This document shows, one piece after another, positions 7,437 through 16,712 of a DNA stretch of 64,000 nucleotides (the stretch's first letter is position 1; every line of letters begins with the position of its first letter). The notes under the pieces are model-generated. The model did no database searches. It saw only the letters and a program-made list of their open reading frames with translations, and had not been told where the DNA came from. A program made the position numbers and the translations under genes. Location of the stretch: NCBI GenBank assembly GCA_000272025.2, contig AKCV02000007.1:1-64000 (forward strand), read 5' to 3'. The stretch comes from Imbroritus primus. Its GTDB lineage: Bacteria > Pseudomonadota > Gammaproteobacteria > Burkholderiales > Burkholderiaceae.

Positions 7437-8708
7437 ATGCCGATGCGGTCTCCACTGAAACGCCCGATCCGCGCGCTGCGCAGGGCGTGGCGACGCAATC
7501 GCGCGGTAGCCGGTAACCGCGTCGACCTGCTGTGCTGTGGCGAATTCTATTTCCCCGCGTTGTGCGAAGCCATCGATGCCGCGACCCGCAGTGTGCGTAT
7601 GGAGACGTATATCTATACGCACGATGCGTCCGGCGAATGCGTGACGCGCGCGCTGGTGGAGGCGGCCCGGCGTGGCGTGGAAGTGTATGTGGTGGTCGAT
7701 GGCATCGGTACCGGCGAGCCGCCGCCGGAGGTGATCAGCGCCTTCCGCGAGGCCGGCGTGCACTACCGTGTGTTCCGGCCGGTACGCTGGTGGGTGCCGC
7801 GCCGCCGTTACCTGCGCCGCCTGCATCGCAAGCTGGCCGTGATCGACGACCGTCTCGGCTTTGTCGGTGGCATCAATATCATCGACGACCTGAACCATGC
7901 GCCGCTGCAGGATTCGGGCTATGGTCCGCGCTACGATTTTGCCGTACGCGTCGAAGGGCCGATCGTGGCCCAGATCGTGGAAACGATGCGCGTGCTGTGG
8001 ACGCGCTTCAGCGGCGCGGGTCGGGTGGAGCGTGCCCCGGCGCCACCGTCGGGCTCAGGCGCTCACGCTGTTGCGGCTACGGATGCGCAGCCCGAGGTCG
8101 CGGCCGGCACACTGTCCACCCATGAGGGTGTACGCGCCGCCCTGGTATTACGCGACAACGTGCGTAACCGCCGCGCTATCGAGCGCGAATATCTCGTCGC
8201 CCTGGGCAATGCCCGGCACGACGTGATCATTGCCAATGCCTATTTCCTGCCAGGCCTGCGTTTTCGTCGGGCCTTGCTGGCCTGTCGGCGACGCGGCGTA
8301 CGAGTGCGCCTGCTGTTGCAGGGACAGGTTGAATACCGGCTGCAGCACCATGCCACGCAGGCGCTGTATGGCCAGCTGCTCAATGCCGGTGTGGAGATCT
8401 ATGAATATACGGACAGCTTCTTGCACGCCAAGGTCGCGGTGGTGGATCAGGTCTGGGCCACGGTTGGCTCGAGCAATATCGATCCCTTCAGCCTGCTGCT
8501 GGCGCGCGAGGCGAACCTGGTGGTGTGGGACGATGCCTTCAGCGCATCCTTGCGTGACGCACTCGAACTGGCGATGACCGCGCGCAGTGTGGCGGTGGAG
8601 CGCGAACTGCATGACCGACGTCCGCGCTGGCGGCGCGCACTCGACTGGCTGGCGTATGGATTGGTCAGCGCCGGCGTCATGATTAGCGGCCATGCGGGGC
8701 GTTATTGA
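7437..8708 (+). CDS. clsB: Cardiolipin synthase B (phospholipase D family)
   Basis: Makes cardiolipin by phosphatidyl transfer at the inner membrane. The 423-residue protein has two HKD motifs, HRKLAVIDDRLGFVGG (near 130) and HAKVAVVDQVWATVGSSN (near 325), the paired active-site halves of the PLD superfamily. A C-terminal hydrophobic stretch near 400-420 may associate with the membrane. The absence of N-terminal membrane helices fits ClsB rather than ClsA. A linker of about 45 residues rich in Ala, Pro and Gly separates the two halves. The second in-frame ATG two codons later is an equally possible start. Confidence 0.9.
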   Translation: MPMRSPLKRPIRALRRAWRRNRAVAGNRVDLLCCGEFYFPALCEAIDAATRSVRMETYIYTHDASGECVTRALVEAARRGVEVYVVVDGIGTGEPPPEVISAFREAGVHYRVFRPVRWWVPRRRYLRRLHRKLAVIDDRLGFVGGINIIDDLNHAPLQDSGYGPRYDFAVRVEGPIVAQIVETMRVLWTRFSGAGRVERAPAPPSGSGAHAVAATDAQPEVAAGTLSTHEGVRAALVLRDNVRNRRAIEREYLVALGNARHDVIIANAYFLPGLRFRRALLACRRRGVRVRLLLQGQVEYRLQHHATQALYGQLLNAGVEIYEYTDSFLHAKVAVVDQVWATVGSSNIDPFSLLLAREANLVVWDDAFSASLRDALELAMTARSVAVERELHDRRPRWRRALDWLAYGLVSAGVMISGHAGRY

Positions 8709-8821
8709 GCCCGGTTCCATTCATGTGGGTCGCGGGCAGTGGATGTTCCGGTGGAGACGGTGATGTGAGGCGTTGATGCTGCGATTGCGTGCGCGTATGG
8801 CGGCGCATCAGCATGCTGACT

Positions 8822-8839
8822 TTAGAAATGGCTTTCTAA
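8822..8839. promoter_or_regulatory. Perfect palindrome TTAGAAA-N4-TTTCTAA
   Basis: TTAGAAATGGCTTTCTAA has 7-base perfect arms around TGGC, 153 bases before the TetR start. It stands out in the GC-rich surroundings and may be an operator. Which protein binds it is unknown. Confidence 0.4.
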
Positions 8840-8879
8840 TAATTGTCTTGCCCGCAGGCGAGGTCCCCGCCAATAATCT

Positions 8880-8891
8880 GAACGACCGTTC
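8880..8891. promoter_or_regulatory. Candidate TetR operator GAACGACCGTTC
   Basis: GAACGACCGTTC is palindromic except for the two central bases and lies about 100 bases before the TetR start. The size and symmetry suit a TetR-type dimer, so autoregulation and control of the downstream fatty-acid genes is a reasonable guess. Confidence 0.45.
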
Positions 8892-8992
8892 GATTCTGCG
8901 CTAGACTGAAACGACACGGGCCAGACGGCAGTGCGGCATGCCTTTGAGTGCCATGCCTGCATGCCGGCGAGGCTCGGAAAGAACGGAGAGAA

Positions 8993-9643
8993 ATGATGAC
9001 AACCCAAACCGCCCGGCCGGACGCCGCGGTAGCCGTGACGGCTTCCGCCCCCATGCGCAAGGGTGAACTGACGCGCGCAGCGATCCTCGACACAGCGCTG
9101 GATCTGGCCTCGCGCAACGGCCTGGAAGGGCTGACGATCGGTCTGCTGGCCGAGCGCATGCAGATGAGCAAGAGCGGTGTCTTCGCGCACTTTGGATCGC
9201 GTGAGGACCTGCAGGTGGAAGTGGTGCACGAATATCGCCGCCGCTTCGAGCAGGAAGTGTTTTTCCCGAGCCTCACCGAGCCGCGGGGACTGCCGAGACT
9301 GCTCGGTTTTGCGCGACGCTGGATGGAGAAACGTATCCGCGAGGTCTCGACCGGATGCATATTCATCAGCGGCGCGGTGGAATACGATGACCGGCCGGAA
9401 AGTCCGGTACGGCAGGAGCTGGTGAAGATCGTCACGCTCTGGCGTGCGGCGCTGACGCGGGCGATCAACCAGGCCAAGGAGGAGGGGCACCTGCGTGCGG
9501 ATGCCGATCCTGAAATGATGTTGTTCGAGATGTATGGTATTGAATTAAGCCTGCATCATGACGCACGTTTCCTGCGTTTGCCGCGCAGCGCCGAGCTGGC
9601 GATGGCGGCGTTGCATAAACTGATCGAGTCGTACCGCATCTGA
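8993..9643 (+). CDS. TetR/AcrR-family transcriptional regulator
   Basis: The 216-residue protein has an N-terminal helix-turn-helix (about 28-72, with GLTIGLLAERMQMSKSGVF and AHFGSREDL) and a C-terminal ligand domain typical of the family. Its position 52 bases before an acyl-CoA dehydrogenase and on the same strand suggests that it senses fatty acids or acyl-CoA and represses the beta-oxidation operon. This is inference from position. The ATG was chosen because GGAGAG lies directly upstream; the next codon is also ATG. Confidence 0.88.
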   Translation: MMTTQTARPDAAVAVTASAPMRKGELTRAAILDTALDLASRNGLEGLTIGLLAERMQMSKSGVFAHFGSREDLQVEVVHEYRRRFEQEVFFPSLTEPRGLPRLLGFARRWMEKRIREVSTGCIFISGAVEYDDRPESPVRQELVKIVTLWRAALTRAINQAKEEGHLRADADPEMMLFEMYGIELSLHHDARFLRLPRSAELAMAALHKLIESYRI

Positions 9644-9695
9644 CGCGTGGCGTGGTGCGGCGGCTGACTCAACATTGATTCTGGAGGAGTGATCG

Positions 9696-11483
9696 ATGGG
9701 CCAATATTCCGCACCGTTGCGTGACATGCAGTTCGTGCTGCATGAACTTCTGGATGTGGAGGGAACGCTCAAGACGCTGCCGCCGCATGCCGAGATCGAT
9801 GCCGAGACCATCAACCAGGTGATCGAGGAAGCCGGAAAGTTCTGCAGCGAAGTCATCTTCCCACTGAACCAGGTAGGCGACCGCGAGGGTTGCAAGTACG
9901 AAGGGAACGGCGTGGTGACCACGCCGAGCGGTTTCCGCGAGGCGTACCAGCAGTATGTCGAAGCTGGCTGGCCGGCGCTCGGTTGCGATCCGGCCTACGG
10001 TGGCCAGGGCCTGCCGGTGCTGGTGAATAACGCAGTGTATGAAATGCTGAACTCGGCCAATCAGGCGTGGACCATGTATCCCGGCCTGTCGCATGGTGCC
10101 TATGAATGCCTGCACGCACATGGCACCGACGAACAGAAGAAGCTGTATCTCGAAAAACTCGTCAGTGGCGTATGGACCGGCACCATGTGCCTGACCGAGC
10201 CGCACTGTGGTACCGACCTTGGTATCCTGCGTACCAAGGCCGAGCCCGACGCCAACGGATCGTACCGGCTCACCGGCACCAAGATTTTCATTTCCAGCGG
10301 CGAGCACGACATGGCGGAGAACATCCTCCATCTTGTGCTGGCGCGTCTGCCGGACGCCCCGGCGGGCACCAAGGGTATCTCCCTGTTCATCGTGCCGAAG
10401 TTCATTCCCGATGCCAATGGTGCAGTAGGCGAGCGCAATGGCATCGCCTGCGGTTCGATCGAACACAAGATGGGCATTCACGGCAACGCCACCTGCGTCA
10501 TGAATCTCGACGGTGCGCGCGGCTGGCTGGTGGGAGAGCCCAACAAGGGTCTCAACGCCATGTTCGTGATGATGAATGCGGCCCGCCTTGGCGTCGGTAT
10601 GCAGGGCCTCGGCCTCACCGAAGTGGCGTATCAGAATTCCGTCACCTATGCCAAGGAGCGCCTGCAGATGCGCGCGCTTACCGGGCCGAAGGCGCCTGAC
10701 AAGCCGGCCGATCCGATCATCGTCCATCCCGACGTGCGCCGCATGCTGCTGACGCAGCGCGCCTACGCCGAAGGCGGCCGGGCTTTCTCGTACTGGATCG
10801 CAACGCAGATCGATATCGAGCTGTCGCACCCCGACGAGGCTGCACGCAAGGAAGCGGCCGATCTGGTGGCCCTGCTCACGCCGGTGGTCAAGGCCTTCCT
10901 GACCGACAATGCTTTCATCGCCACCAATGAGGCCCTGCAGGTGTACGGCGGCCACGGCTATATCGCCGAGTGGGGCATGGAACAGTATGTGCGTGATGCG
11001 CGCATCAACATGATCTACGAAGGCACCAACACCATCCAGTCGCTCGACCTGCTGGGCCGCAAGGTGCTCGGCGACATGGGCGCGAAGCTGAAGAAATTCG
11101 GCAAGCTGGTACAGGACTTCATCGAGGAAGAGGGCACCAACGAGGCCATGCAGGAGTTCGTCAACCCGCTCGCCGATCTTGGCGAAAAAGTGACCAAGCT
11201 CACCATGGAGATCGGCATGAAGGCTATGCAGAACCAAGACGAGGCCGGCGCGGCAGCCGTGCCGTACCTGCGCGTGGTCGGTCATCTGGTGTTCGCCTAC
11301 TTCTGGGCGCGCATGGCGAAGATCGCGCTGGAAAAATCCGCCTCGGGCGATGCCTTTTATGTCGCCAAGCTGGCCACGGCGCGTTTCTACTTTGCGCGCC
11401 TGCTGCCGGAAACCGCGATGCAGATCCGTGCTGCCCGTTCCGGTTCGGCGTCGCTGATGGCGCTGGATGCAGATCTGTTCTGA
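9696..11483 (+). CDS. Acyl-CoA dehydrogenase (large FadE/DmdC-like type)
   Basis: Carries out the first, FAD-dependent step of beta-oxidation. The protein has 595 residues, longer than the usual 380-residue short-chain enzymes. It has N-terminal, middle (MCLTEPHCGTDLG near 170) and C-terminal acyl-CoA dehydrogenase domains plus the extra C-terminal domain seen in DmdC-like members. The catalytic Glu is residue 442 in MIYEGTNTIQ. A good GGAGG site precedes the ATG. It heads an operon with the hydroxyacyl-CoA dehydrogenase, thiolase and crotonase genes. Specificity (long-chain versus methylmercaptopropionyl-CoA) cannot be decided; the fatty-acid context favours the former. Confidence 0.92.
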   Translation: MGQYSAPLRDMQFVLHELLDVEGTLKTLPPHAEIDAETINQVIEEAGKFCSEVIFPLNQVGDREGCKYEGNGVVTTPSGFREAYQQYVEAGWPALGCDPAYGGQGLPVLVNNAVYEMLNSANQAWTMYPGLSHGAYECLHAHGTDEQKKLYLEKLVSGVWTGTMCLTEPHCGTDLGILRTKAEPDANGSYRLTGTKIFISSGEHDMAENILHLVLARLPDAPAGTKGISLFIVPKFIPDANGAVGERNGIACGSIEHKMGIHGNATCVMNLDGARGWLVGEPNKGLNAMFVMMNAARLGVGMQGLGLTEVAYQNSVTYAKERLQMRALTGPKAPDKPADPIIVHPDVRRMLLTQRAYAEGGRAFSYWIATQIDIELSHPDEAARKEAADLVALLTPVVKAFLTDNAFIATNEALQVYGGHGYIAEWGMEQYVRDARINMIYEGTNTIQSLDLLGRKVLGDMGAKLKKFGKLVQDFIEEEGTNEAMQEFVNPLADLGEKVTKLTMEIGMKAMQNQDEAGAAAVPYLRVVGHLVFAYFWARMAKIALEKSASGDAFYVAKLATARFYFARLLPETAMQIRAARSGSASLMALDADLF

Positions 11484-11571
11484 TTTGCATCCGTTCTGAT
11501 GCCTGTGCGTCCTGCCCGCCATCCGGCACAGGCAGGACGATGAGACTCACATTGAGACAATCGGGAAGACC

Positions 11572-14004
11572 ATGAGCAATTTCGTCGTGAAGAAAGTCGC
11601 CGTGCTGGGCGCTGGCGTCATGGGCGCGCAGATCGCCGCGCACCTCATCAACGCCAAGGTGCCGGTCGTGCTGTTCGACCTGCCCGCCAAGGAAGGCCCC
11701 AAGAACGGCATCGTGCTGCGCGCCATCGATAACCTGCGCAAGCTGTCGCCCGCGCCGCTCGGCGTGGCCGACGACGCGGCGCTGATCGAGGCGGCCAACT
11801 ACGAGGACGACCTGGCGAAGCTGGGCGAGTGCGATGTCGTCATCGAAGCCATTGCCGAGCGCATGGACTGGAAGCATGACCTGTATGCCAAGGTTGCACC
11901 GCACATCGCTCCGCATGCGATCTTTGCGACCAATACTTCGGGCCTGTCGATCAATGCACTGTCGGACGGTTTCGACGCCGAGCTGAAGGCGCGTTTCTGC
12001 GGCGTGCATTTCTTCAACCCGCCGCGGTACATGCACCTGGTCGAACTGATTCCCACGGCCAGCACGCATCCGCAGATTCTCGACCGCCTCGAAACCTTCC
12101 TGACCAGCACGGTCGGCAAAGGTGTGGTGCGCGCCAAAGACACGCCGAACTTCATCGCCAACCGCGTGGGCATCTTCTCGATCCTCGCGGTGTTCGCGGA
12201 AAGCGCAAAGTATGGCATTCCGTACGACGTGGTCGACGACCTCACCGGTTCCAAGCTGGGCCGCGCCAAGTCGGCCACCTTCCGTACCGCCGACGTGGTG
12301 GGCCTGGATACCATGGGCCACGTCATCAAGACGATGCAGGACAATCTCAAGGACGATCCGTTCGCTCCCGTGTACGCGACGCCGCCGGTGCTGGCCAGAC
12401 TGGTCGAGGCCGGCGCGCTCGGGCAGAAGAGCGGGGCCGGTTTCTACAAGAAGGTCGGCAAGGACATCCAGGTACTCGACCCTGCCACGGGCAACTATGT
12501 GCCTTCTGCTGGCAAGGCGGACGAGATCGTTGTACGCATGCTGAAGAAAGCGCCGGCTGAACGCTTCCGCCTGCTGCGCGAGTCCACCAATCCGCAGGCG
12601 CAGTTCCTGTGGGCGGTGTTCCGCGATGTGTTCCATTACATCGCCGTGTACCTGCAGGACATTGCCGAATCGGCAGCAGATGTCGATCTCGCCATTCGCT
12701 GGGGCTTCGGCTGGACCACCGGTCCGTTCGAGGACTGGCAGGCGGCTGGCTGGAAGGACATCGCCCAGTGGGTGAAGGAAGACATCGACGCCGGCAAGGC
12801 ATTAGCCACTGCGCCGCTGCCTGACTGGGTATTCAGCGGGCCTGTGGCCGAGCAGGGCGGCGTGCATGCGCCGCAGGGCTCATGGTCGCCGGTGGCGCGC
12901 GGTTTCGTGGGTCGCCAGGATCTGCCGGTATATGGCCGCCAGGCCTTCCGTGCAAGCCTGTTCGGGACGGCCGCGCGGGATGCGCGCAATACCGGCAAGA
13001 CGGTACATGAAGACGAGGCAGTACGCCTGTGGGTCGATGACCGCGCGGGCCGGGGCGATGTGCTGATCGCCTCGTTCAAGAGCAAGATGAACACCATCGG
13101 CCCCGATACGATCGCGGGGCTGATGCGCGCCGTGGAACTGGCGGAGCGCGACTACGCCGGCCTGGTGGTGTGGCAGCCGACGTCGCTGCAGCTCGGTACG
13201 CCGGGTGGCCCGTTCTCGGCCGGCGCGAATCTGGAGGCGGCCATGCCGGCCTTCATGATGGGCGGCGCCAAGGGCATCGATCCGTTCGTGAAGGGTTTCC
13301 AGGACGGCATGATGCGCATCAAGTATGCCGCCGTGCCGGTAGTGGCGGCTGCGTCCGGCATCGCCCTTGGCGGCGGCTGCGAATTGCTGCTGCATGCGAG
13401 CAAGCGCGTGGCGGCGATGGAAACGTATATCGGTCTCGTGGAAGTCGGCGTCGGTCTCGTGCCGGCTGGCGGCGGGCTGAAGGAGATCGCCGTACGTGCC
13501 GCGCAGGCTGCCCAGGCGGCCGGCAGCACCAATTACCTGCAGTTCCTCACGGCACGTTTCCAGAACGCGGCCATGGCCAAGGTCTCGGGCTCGGCGCTCG
13601 AAGCGCAGCGCATGGGCTATCTGCTGCCATCGGACACCATCGTGTTCAATGTGCATGAGCTGCTCGACGTGGCCCAGCGCGAAGTGCAGGCGCTGGCCGC
13701 CGCGGGTTACCGTGCGCCGCTCAAGCCTGCCGGCATTCCGGTGGCAGGCCGTTCTGGTATCGCCACGATCCAAGCGTCGCTGGTGAATATGCGCGATGGC
13801 GGCTTCATCTCGCCGCACGATTTCACGATCGCCTCGCGCATTGCCGAAGTGGTGTGCGGCGGCGCGGTCGAGGCCGGCACGCTGGTCGACGAGGCATGGC
13901 TGCTGGCGCTGGAGCGCAAGGCCTTTGTCGAACTGCTCGGCACGTCGAAGACACAGGAACGCATCATGGGCATGCTGCAGACCGGCAAGCCGGTCCGCAA
14001 CTGA
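11572..14004 (+). CDS. 3-hydroxyacyl-CoA dehydrogenase / enoyl-CoA hydratase
   Basis: Bifunctional beta-oxidation enzyme of 810 residues. The Rossmann domain is at the N terminus (GAGVMGAQIAAHL, about 12-24), followed by the hydroxyacyl-CoA dehydrogenase core with HFFNPPRYMHLVE (about 145-157). The crotonase domain is at the C terminus (GIALGGGCELLLH near 597). This order is the reverse of E. coli FadB and the same as in the FadN-type enzymes. The VEVGVGLVPAGGG block keeps the acidic residue expected in a hydratase. It lies 88 bases after the dehydrogenase gene and 26 bases before the thiolase gene, so the four steps of the cycle are encoded together. Confidence 0.93.
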   Translation: MSNFVVKKVAVLGAGVMGAQIAAHLINAKVPVVLFDLPAKEGPKNGIVLRAIDNLRKLSPAPLGVADDAALIEAANYEDDLAKLGECDVVIEAIAERMDWKHDLYAKVAPHIAPHAIFATNTSGLSINALSDGFDAELKARFCGVHFFNPPRYMHLVELIPTASTHPQILDRLETFLTSTVGKGVVRAKDTPNFIANRVGIFSILAVFAESAKYGIPYDVVDDLTGSKLGRAKSATFRTADVVGLDTMGHVIKTMQDNLKDDPFAPVYATPPVLARLVEAGALGQKSGAGFYKKVGKDIQVLDPATGNYVPSAGKADEIVVRMLKKAPAERFRLLRESTNPQAQFLWAVFRDVFHYIAVYLQDIAESAADVDLAIRWGFGWTTGPFEDWQAAGWKDIAQWVKEDIDAGKALATAPLPDWVFSGPVAEQGGVHAPQGSWSPVARGFVGRQDLPVYGRQAFRASLFGTAARDARNTGKTVHEDEAVRLWVDDRAGRGDVLIASFKSKMNTIGPDTIAGLMRAVELAERDYAGLVVWQPTSLQLGTPGGPFSAGANLEAAMPAFMMGGAKGIDPFVKGFQDGMMRIKYAAVPVVAAASGIALGGGCELLLHASKRVAAMETYIGLVEVGVGLVPAGGGLKEIAVRAAQAAQAAGSTNYLQFLTARFQNAAMAKVSGSALEAQRMGYLLPSDTIVFNVHELLDVAQREVQALAAAGYRAPLKPAGIPVAGRSGIATIQASLVNMRDGGFISPHDFTIASRIAEVVCGGAVEAGTLVDEAWLLALERKAFVELLGTSKTQERIMGMLQTGKPVRN

Positions 14005-14030
14005 CACCGTCATCCGAGGTTGGAGAGAAC

Positions 14031-15227
14031 ATGAAACAGCTGCAAGACGCTTACATCGTCGCCGCCACGCGCACGCCCATCGGCAAGGCGCCCAAGGGTG
14101 CGTTCCGTCAAACCCGGCCGGACGACCTGCTGGCCACGATCCTCCGCGCTGCCGTGGCCCAGGTACCGGATCTAGACCCGCAGGTAATCCAGGATGCCAT
14201 CGTGGGCTGCGCCATTCCGGAAGCGCAGCAGGGCCTCAACGTGGCGCGCATCGGCACGTTGCTGTCGGGCCTGCCGAACACCGTCGGTGGCATTACCGTC
14301 AACCGCTTCTGTGCTTCGGGCCTGAGCGCCGTCGCCATGGCCGCCGACCGCATCCGCGTGGGCGAGGCCGATGTGATCATCGCTGGCGGCGTCGAGTCGA
14401 TGAGCATGGTGCCGATGATGGGCAACACGCCGTCGATGTCGCCCGCGATCTTCGAGCGCGACGAGAACGTCGGTATTGCCTATGGCATGGGCCTGACCGC
14501 CGAGAAGGTGGCGCAGCAATGGAAGGTGAGCCGCGAGGCGCAGGATGCGTTTGCGCTGGGCTCGCACCAGAAGGCGCTGGCCGCCCAGCAGGCGGGCGAG
14601 TTTGCTGACGAGATCACGCCCGTGGAAACCCTCGAACGTACCGCGAACCTGGCGACCGGCGAGATAGAAACCCACGCCCGCACCATCGCGCTCGATGAAG
14701 GTCCGCGCCCCGATACAAGTCTCGAGGGCCTGGCGCGACTGCGTCCGGTGTTCGCGGCAAAGGGCAGCGTCACCGCCGGCAATAGCTCGCAGATGTCGGA
14801 TGGCGCGGGTGCGCTGATCGTGGTCAGCGAAAAGATCCTCAAGCAGTTCAACCTGCAGCCGCTGGGGCGCTTTGTGTCGTTCGCGGTGCGCGGCGTGCCG
14901 CCGGAGATCATGGGCATCGGCCCGAAGGAAGCCATTCCCGCCGCGCTCAAGGCGGCCGGCATGACGCTCGAGCAGATCGACTGGATCGAACTCAACGAAG
15001 CGTTTGCCGCACAGTCGCTGGCTGTGATGCAAGACCTGCAGCTCGATCCCGCCAAGGTCAATCCGCTGGGCGGGGCGATTGCACTTGGCCACCCGCTCGG
15101 TGCGACTGGCGCGATCCGCTCCGCGACCGTGGTGCACGCGCTGCGCCGCCGCCAGCTGAAGTACGGCATGGTGACCATGTGCGTTGGCACCGGCATGGGC
15201 GCGGCCGGCATTTTCGAGCGCGTGTGA
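14031..15227 (+). CDS. Acetyl-CoA C-acyltransferase (thiolase)
   Basis: Catalyses the thiolytic last step of beta-oxidation. The 398-residue protein has the acyl-accepting Cys in NRFCASGL (about residue 90), the GGAIALGHPLGATG block with the catalytic His near 350, and the final Cys in CVGTGMGAAG near 386. The true start is the ATG after TTGGAGAGAAC, although the frame stays open for about 177 bases further upstream into the previous gene. It belongs to the operon of the acyl-CoA dehydrogenase. Confidence 0.94.
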   Translation: MKQLQDAYIVAATRTPIGKAPKGAFRQTRPDDLLATILRAAVAQVPDLDPQVIQDAIVGCAIPEAQQGLNVARIGTLLSGLPNTVGGITVNRFCASGLSAVAMAADRIRVGEADVIIAGGVESMSMVPMMGNTPSMSPAIFERDENVGIAYGMGLTAEKVAQQWKVSREAQDAFALGSHQKALAAQQAGEFADEITPVETLERTANLATGEIETHARTIALDEGPRPDTSLEGLARLRPVFAAKGSVTAGNSSQMSDGAGALIVVSEKILKQFNLQPLGRFVSFAVRGVPPEIMGIGPKEAIPAALKAAGMTLEQIDWIELNEAFAAQSLAVMQDLQLDPAKVNPLGGAIALGHPLGATGAIRSATVVHALRRRQLKYGMVTMCVGTGMGAAGIFERV

Positions 15228-15279
15228 ACACGGGTCGTCTGAACGCACGCAGCAGGAACACACCAGAGCGGAGTGTGCC

Positions 15280-16044
15280 ATGAGTATTGCAGTGGAGATT
15301 GCCGCCGGCGTGATGACGCTGCGCTTTGACCGGCCCGCGCGCAAGAACGCCATCACGGCGGAGATGTACGCAGTGCTTGCCGATGCGTTGGCGGGGGCGG
15401 AACACGATCCGGCGGTGCGCGTGATTGTGATTGCCGGGCATGCAGAAGCTTTCACGGCCGGCAACGACCTCGAGGACTTCATGCAGCGTCCGCCTCTTGG
15501 CGACGATGCGCCGGTGTTCCGCTTCCTGCGCGCCATCAGCACGTGCCCCAAGCCGCTCGTCGCATCGGTGAGCGGTGTGGCGGTGGGTATCGGCACCACG
15601 CTGCTGCTGCATTGCGATCTGGTCTACGCCAGCGAGACCGCGCGTTTCTCGTTGCCGTTCGTGCAGCTGGGGCTATGCCCCGAGGCAGCGTCGAGCACGC
15701 TGCTGGCGACCGTTGTCGGCCCGCGCAAGGCGGCTGAGCTGCTGATGTTCGGCGAGCCGTTCACCGCACAGGCGGCGCTCGACATGGGGCTGGTCAATGC
15801 GGTGGTGCCGGCCGCAGAGCTCGGCGCACGGGTGAGCGAGCGCGTGGCCCGTCTGGTGAGATTGCCCGCGCCCTCGCTGCGCGCCACCAAGCGCCTGATG
15901 AAGCAGCAGCAGGCCGACGCGATCGCAGCGCAGATTGCGCTGGAGGTCGAGGTGTTTGGTCGCATGCTGCGCGAGCCGGCGGCAAAGGAAGCCTTCGCGG
16001 CGTTCTTCGAGAAGCGGGTGCCGGATTTTTCCGTTTTCGACTGA
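15280..16044 (+). CDS. Enoyl-CoA hydratase/isomerase family protein
   Basis: A 254-residue crotonase-fold protein, last gene of the beta-oxidation operon. The oxyanion-hole segments are visible: AGNDLEDF near 65 and SGVAVGIGTTLLLH near 99. At the first catalytic Glu position of true hydratases there is Phe (LPFVQLGL), whereas the second Glu is kept (CPEAASS). This single-acid arrangement is known in enoyl-CoA delta-isomerases, so an isomerase role for unsaturated fatty acids is more likely than hydratase. GGAG lies before the ATG. Confidence 0.85.
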   Translation: MSIAVEIAAGVMTLRFDRPARKNAITAEMYAVLADALAGAEHDPAVRVIVIAGHAEAFTAGNDLEDFMQRPPLGDDAPVFRFLRAISTCPKPLVASVSGVAVGIGTTLLLHCDLVYASETARFSLPFVQLGLCPEAASSTLLATVVGPRKAAELLMFGEPFTAQAALDMGLVNAVVPAAELGARVSERVARLVRLPAPSLRATKRLMKQQQADAIAAQIALEVEVFGRMLREPAAKEAFAAFFEKRVPDFSVFD

Positions 16045-16097
16045 TTCCGCCGCAGGAGGTGTGACGTGCGTTCTGGCCCGTCAGCGGTGGCCAGCCA

Positions 16098-16529
16098 TCA
16101 GGCGGCCGGAGTGTCGTGCAAGGCTGGTACCATGCGCGGCTGCCGGTTCTCGTCTGTTGCCACGTAGGTGAGCGTGGCCTCGGTCACCTTGACCGTCTGC
16201 TCGGCATCGGTCATGCGCTGCGCATAGACTTCCACTTCCACCGTGATCGAGGTGCGGCCCACGCGGATGACCTCCGCGTAGAAATTCAGCAGGTCGCCGA
16301 CAAATACCGGGTTCTTGAACACGAACGAATTGACCGCGATGGTGGCTACGCGTCCCCTGGCGCGTCGCAAGGCGGGGATCGACCCGGCCAGGTCGACCTG
16401 CGCCATGATCCAGCCGCCGAATACGTCGCCGTACATGTTGGCGTCGGCAGGCATCGGGATCACGCGCAGTTCGGGCATCTTGCCGGCGGGCAGGGAAACG
16501 ATCTGGTGCGAGGCGTCGTTGGCAGTCAT
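16098..16529 (-). CDS. yciA: Acyl-CoA thioesterase, YciA type
   Basis: Hydrolyses acyl-CoA in the cytoplasm. The 143-residue protein has a single hotdog domain with the family motif NMYGDVFGGWIMAQVD (about 31-46) and the VNSFVFKNPVFVGDLL block after it. Length is typical. It is convergent with the beta-oxidation operon; only 53 bases separate the stops and no terminator hairpin is apparent. Confidence 0.9.
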   Translation of the reverse strand: MTANDASHQIVSLPAGKMPELRVIPMPADANMYGDVFGGWIMAQVDLAGSIPALRRARGRVATIAVNSFVFKNPVFVGDLLNFYAEVIRVGRTSITVEVEVYAQRMTDAEQTVKVTEATLTYVATDENRQPRMVPALHDTPAA

Positions 16530-16712
16530 GGCGGGAGGATTGCGGAGATCGGTTGGCAGGGTGGCAATCGGCGGGCCGGGAAGCGGACCATGGGCGCGGC
16601 GGTTTCCCCACCTGCCTGGCAGGCCGTCGGCCTAGCTATCATTGTATCGGGAACCGGCCGGCGCGGCAGGGCGTTCTCTGGGACAATAGTGGTCTCTCAA
16701 GGATGTCTTTCC

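Larger units (their letters stand above)
8709..8992. other. Intergenic control region before the TetR gene
   Basis: 284 bases without a gene. The first half shows nothing recognisable. The second half holds two palindromes, listed separately, which probably control the TetR gene and the beta-oxidation genes after it. Confidence 0.5.

Noticed and set aside
9669-11522. Minus-strand open frame of 617 codons opposite the acyl-CoA dehydrogenase
   Set aside because: It is a shadow of the codon bias of the real gene, with no start context or recognisable domain.
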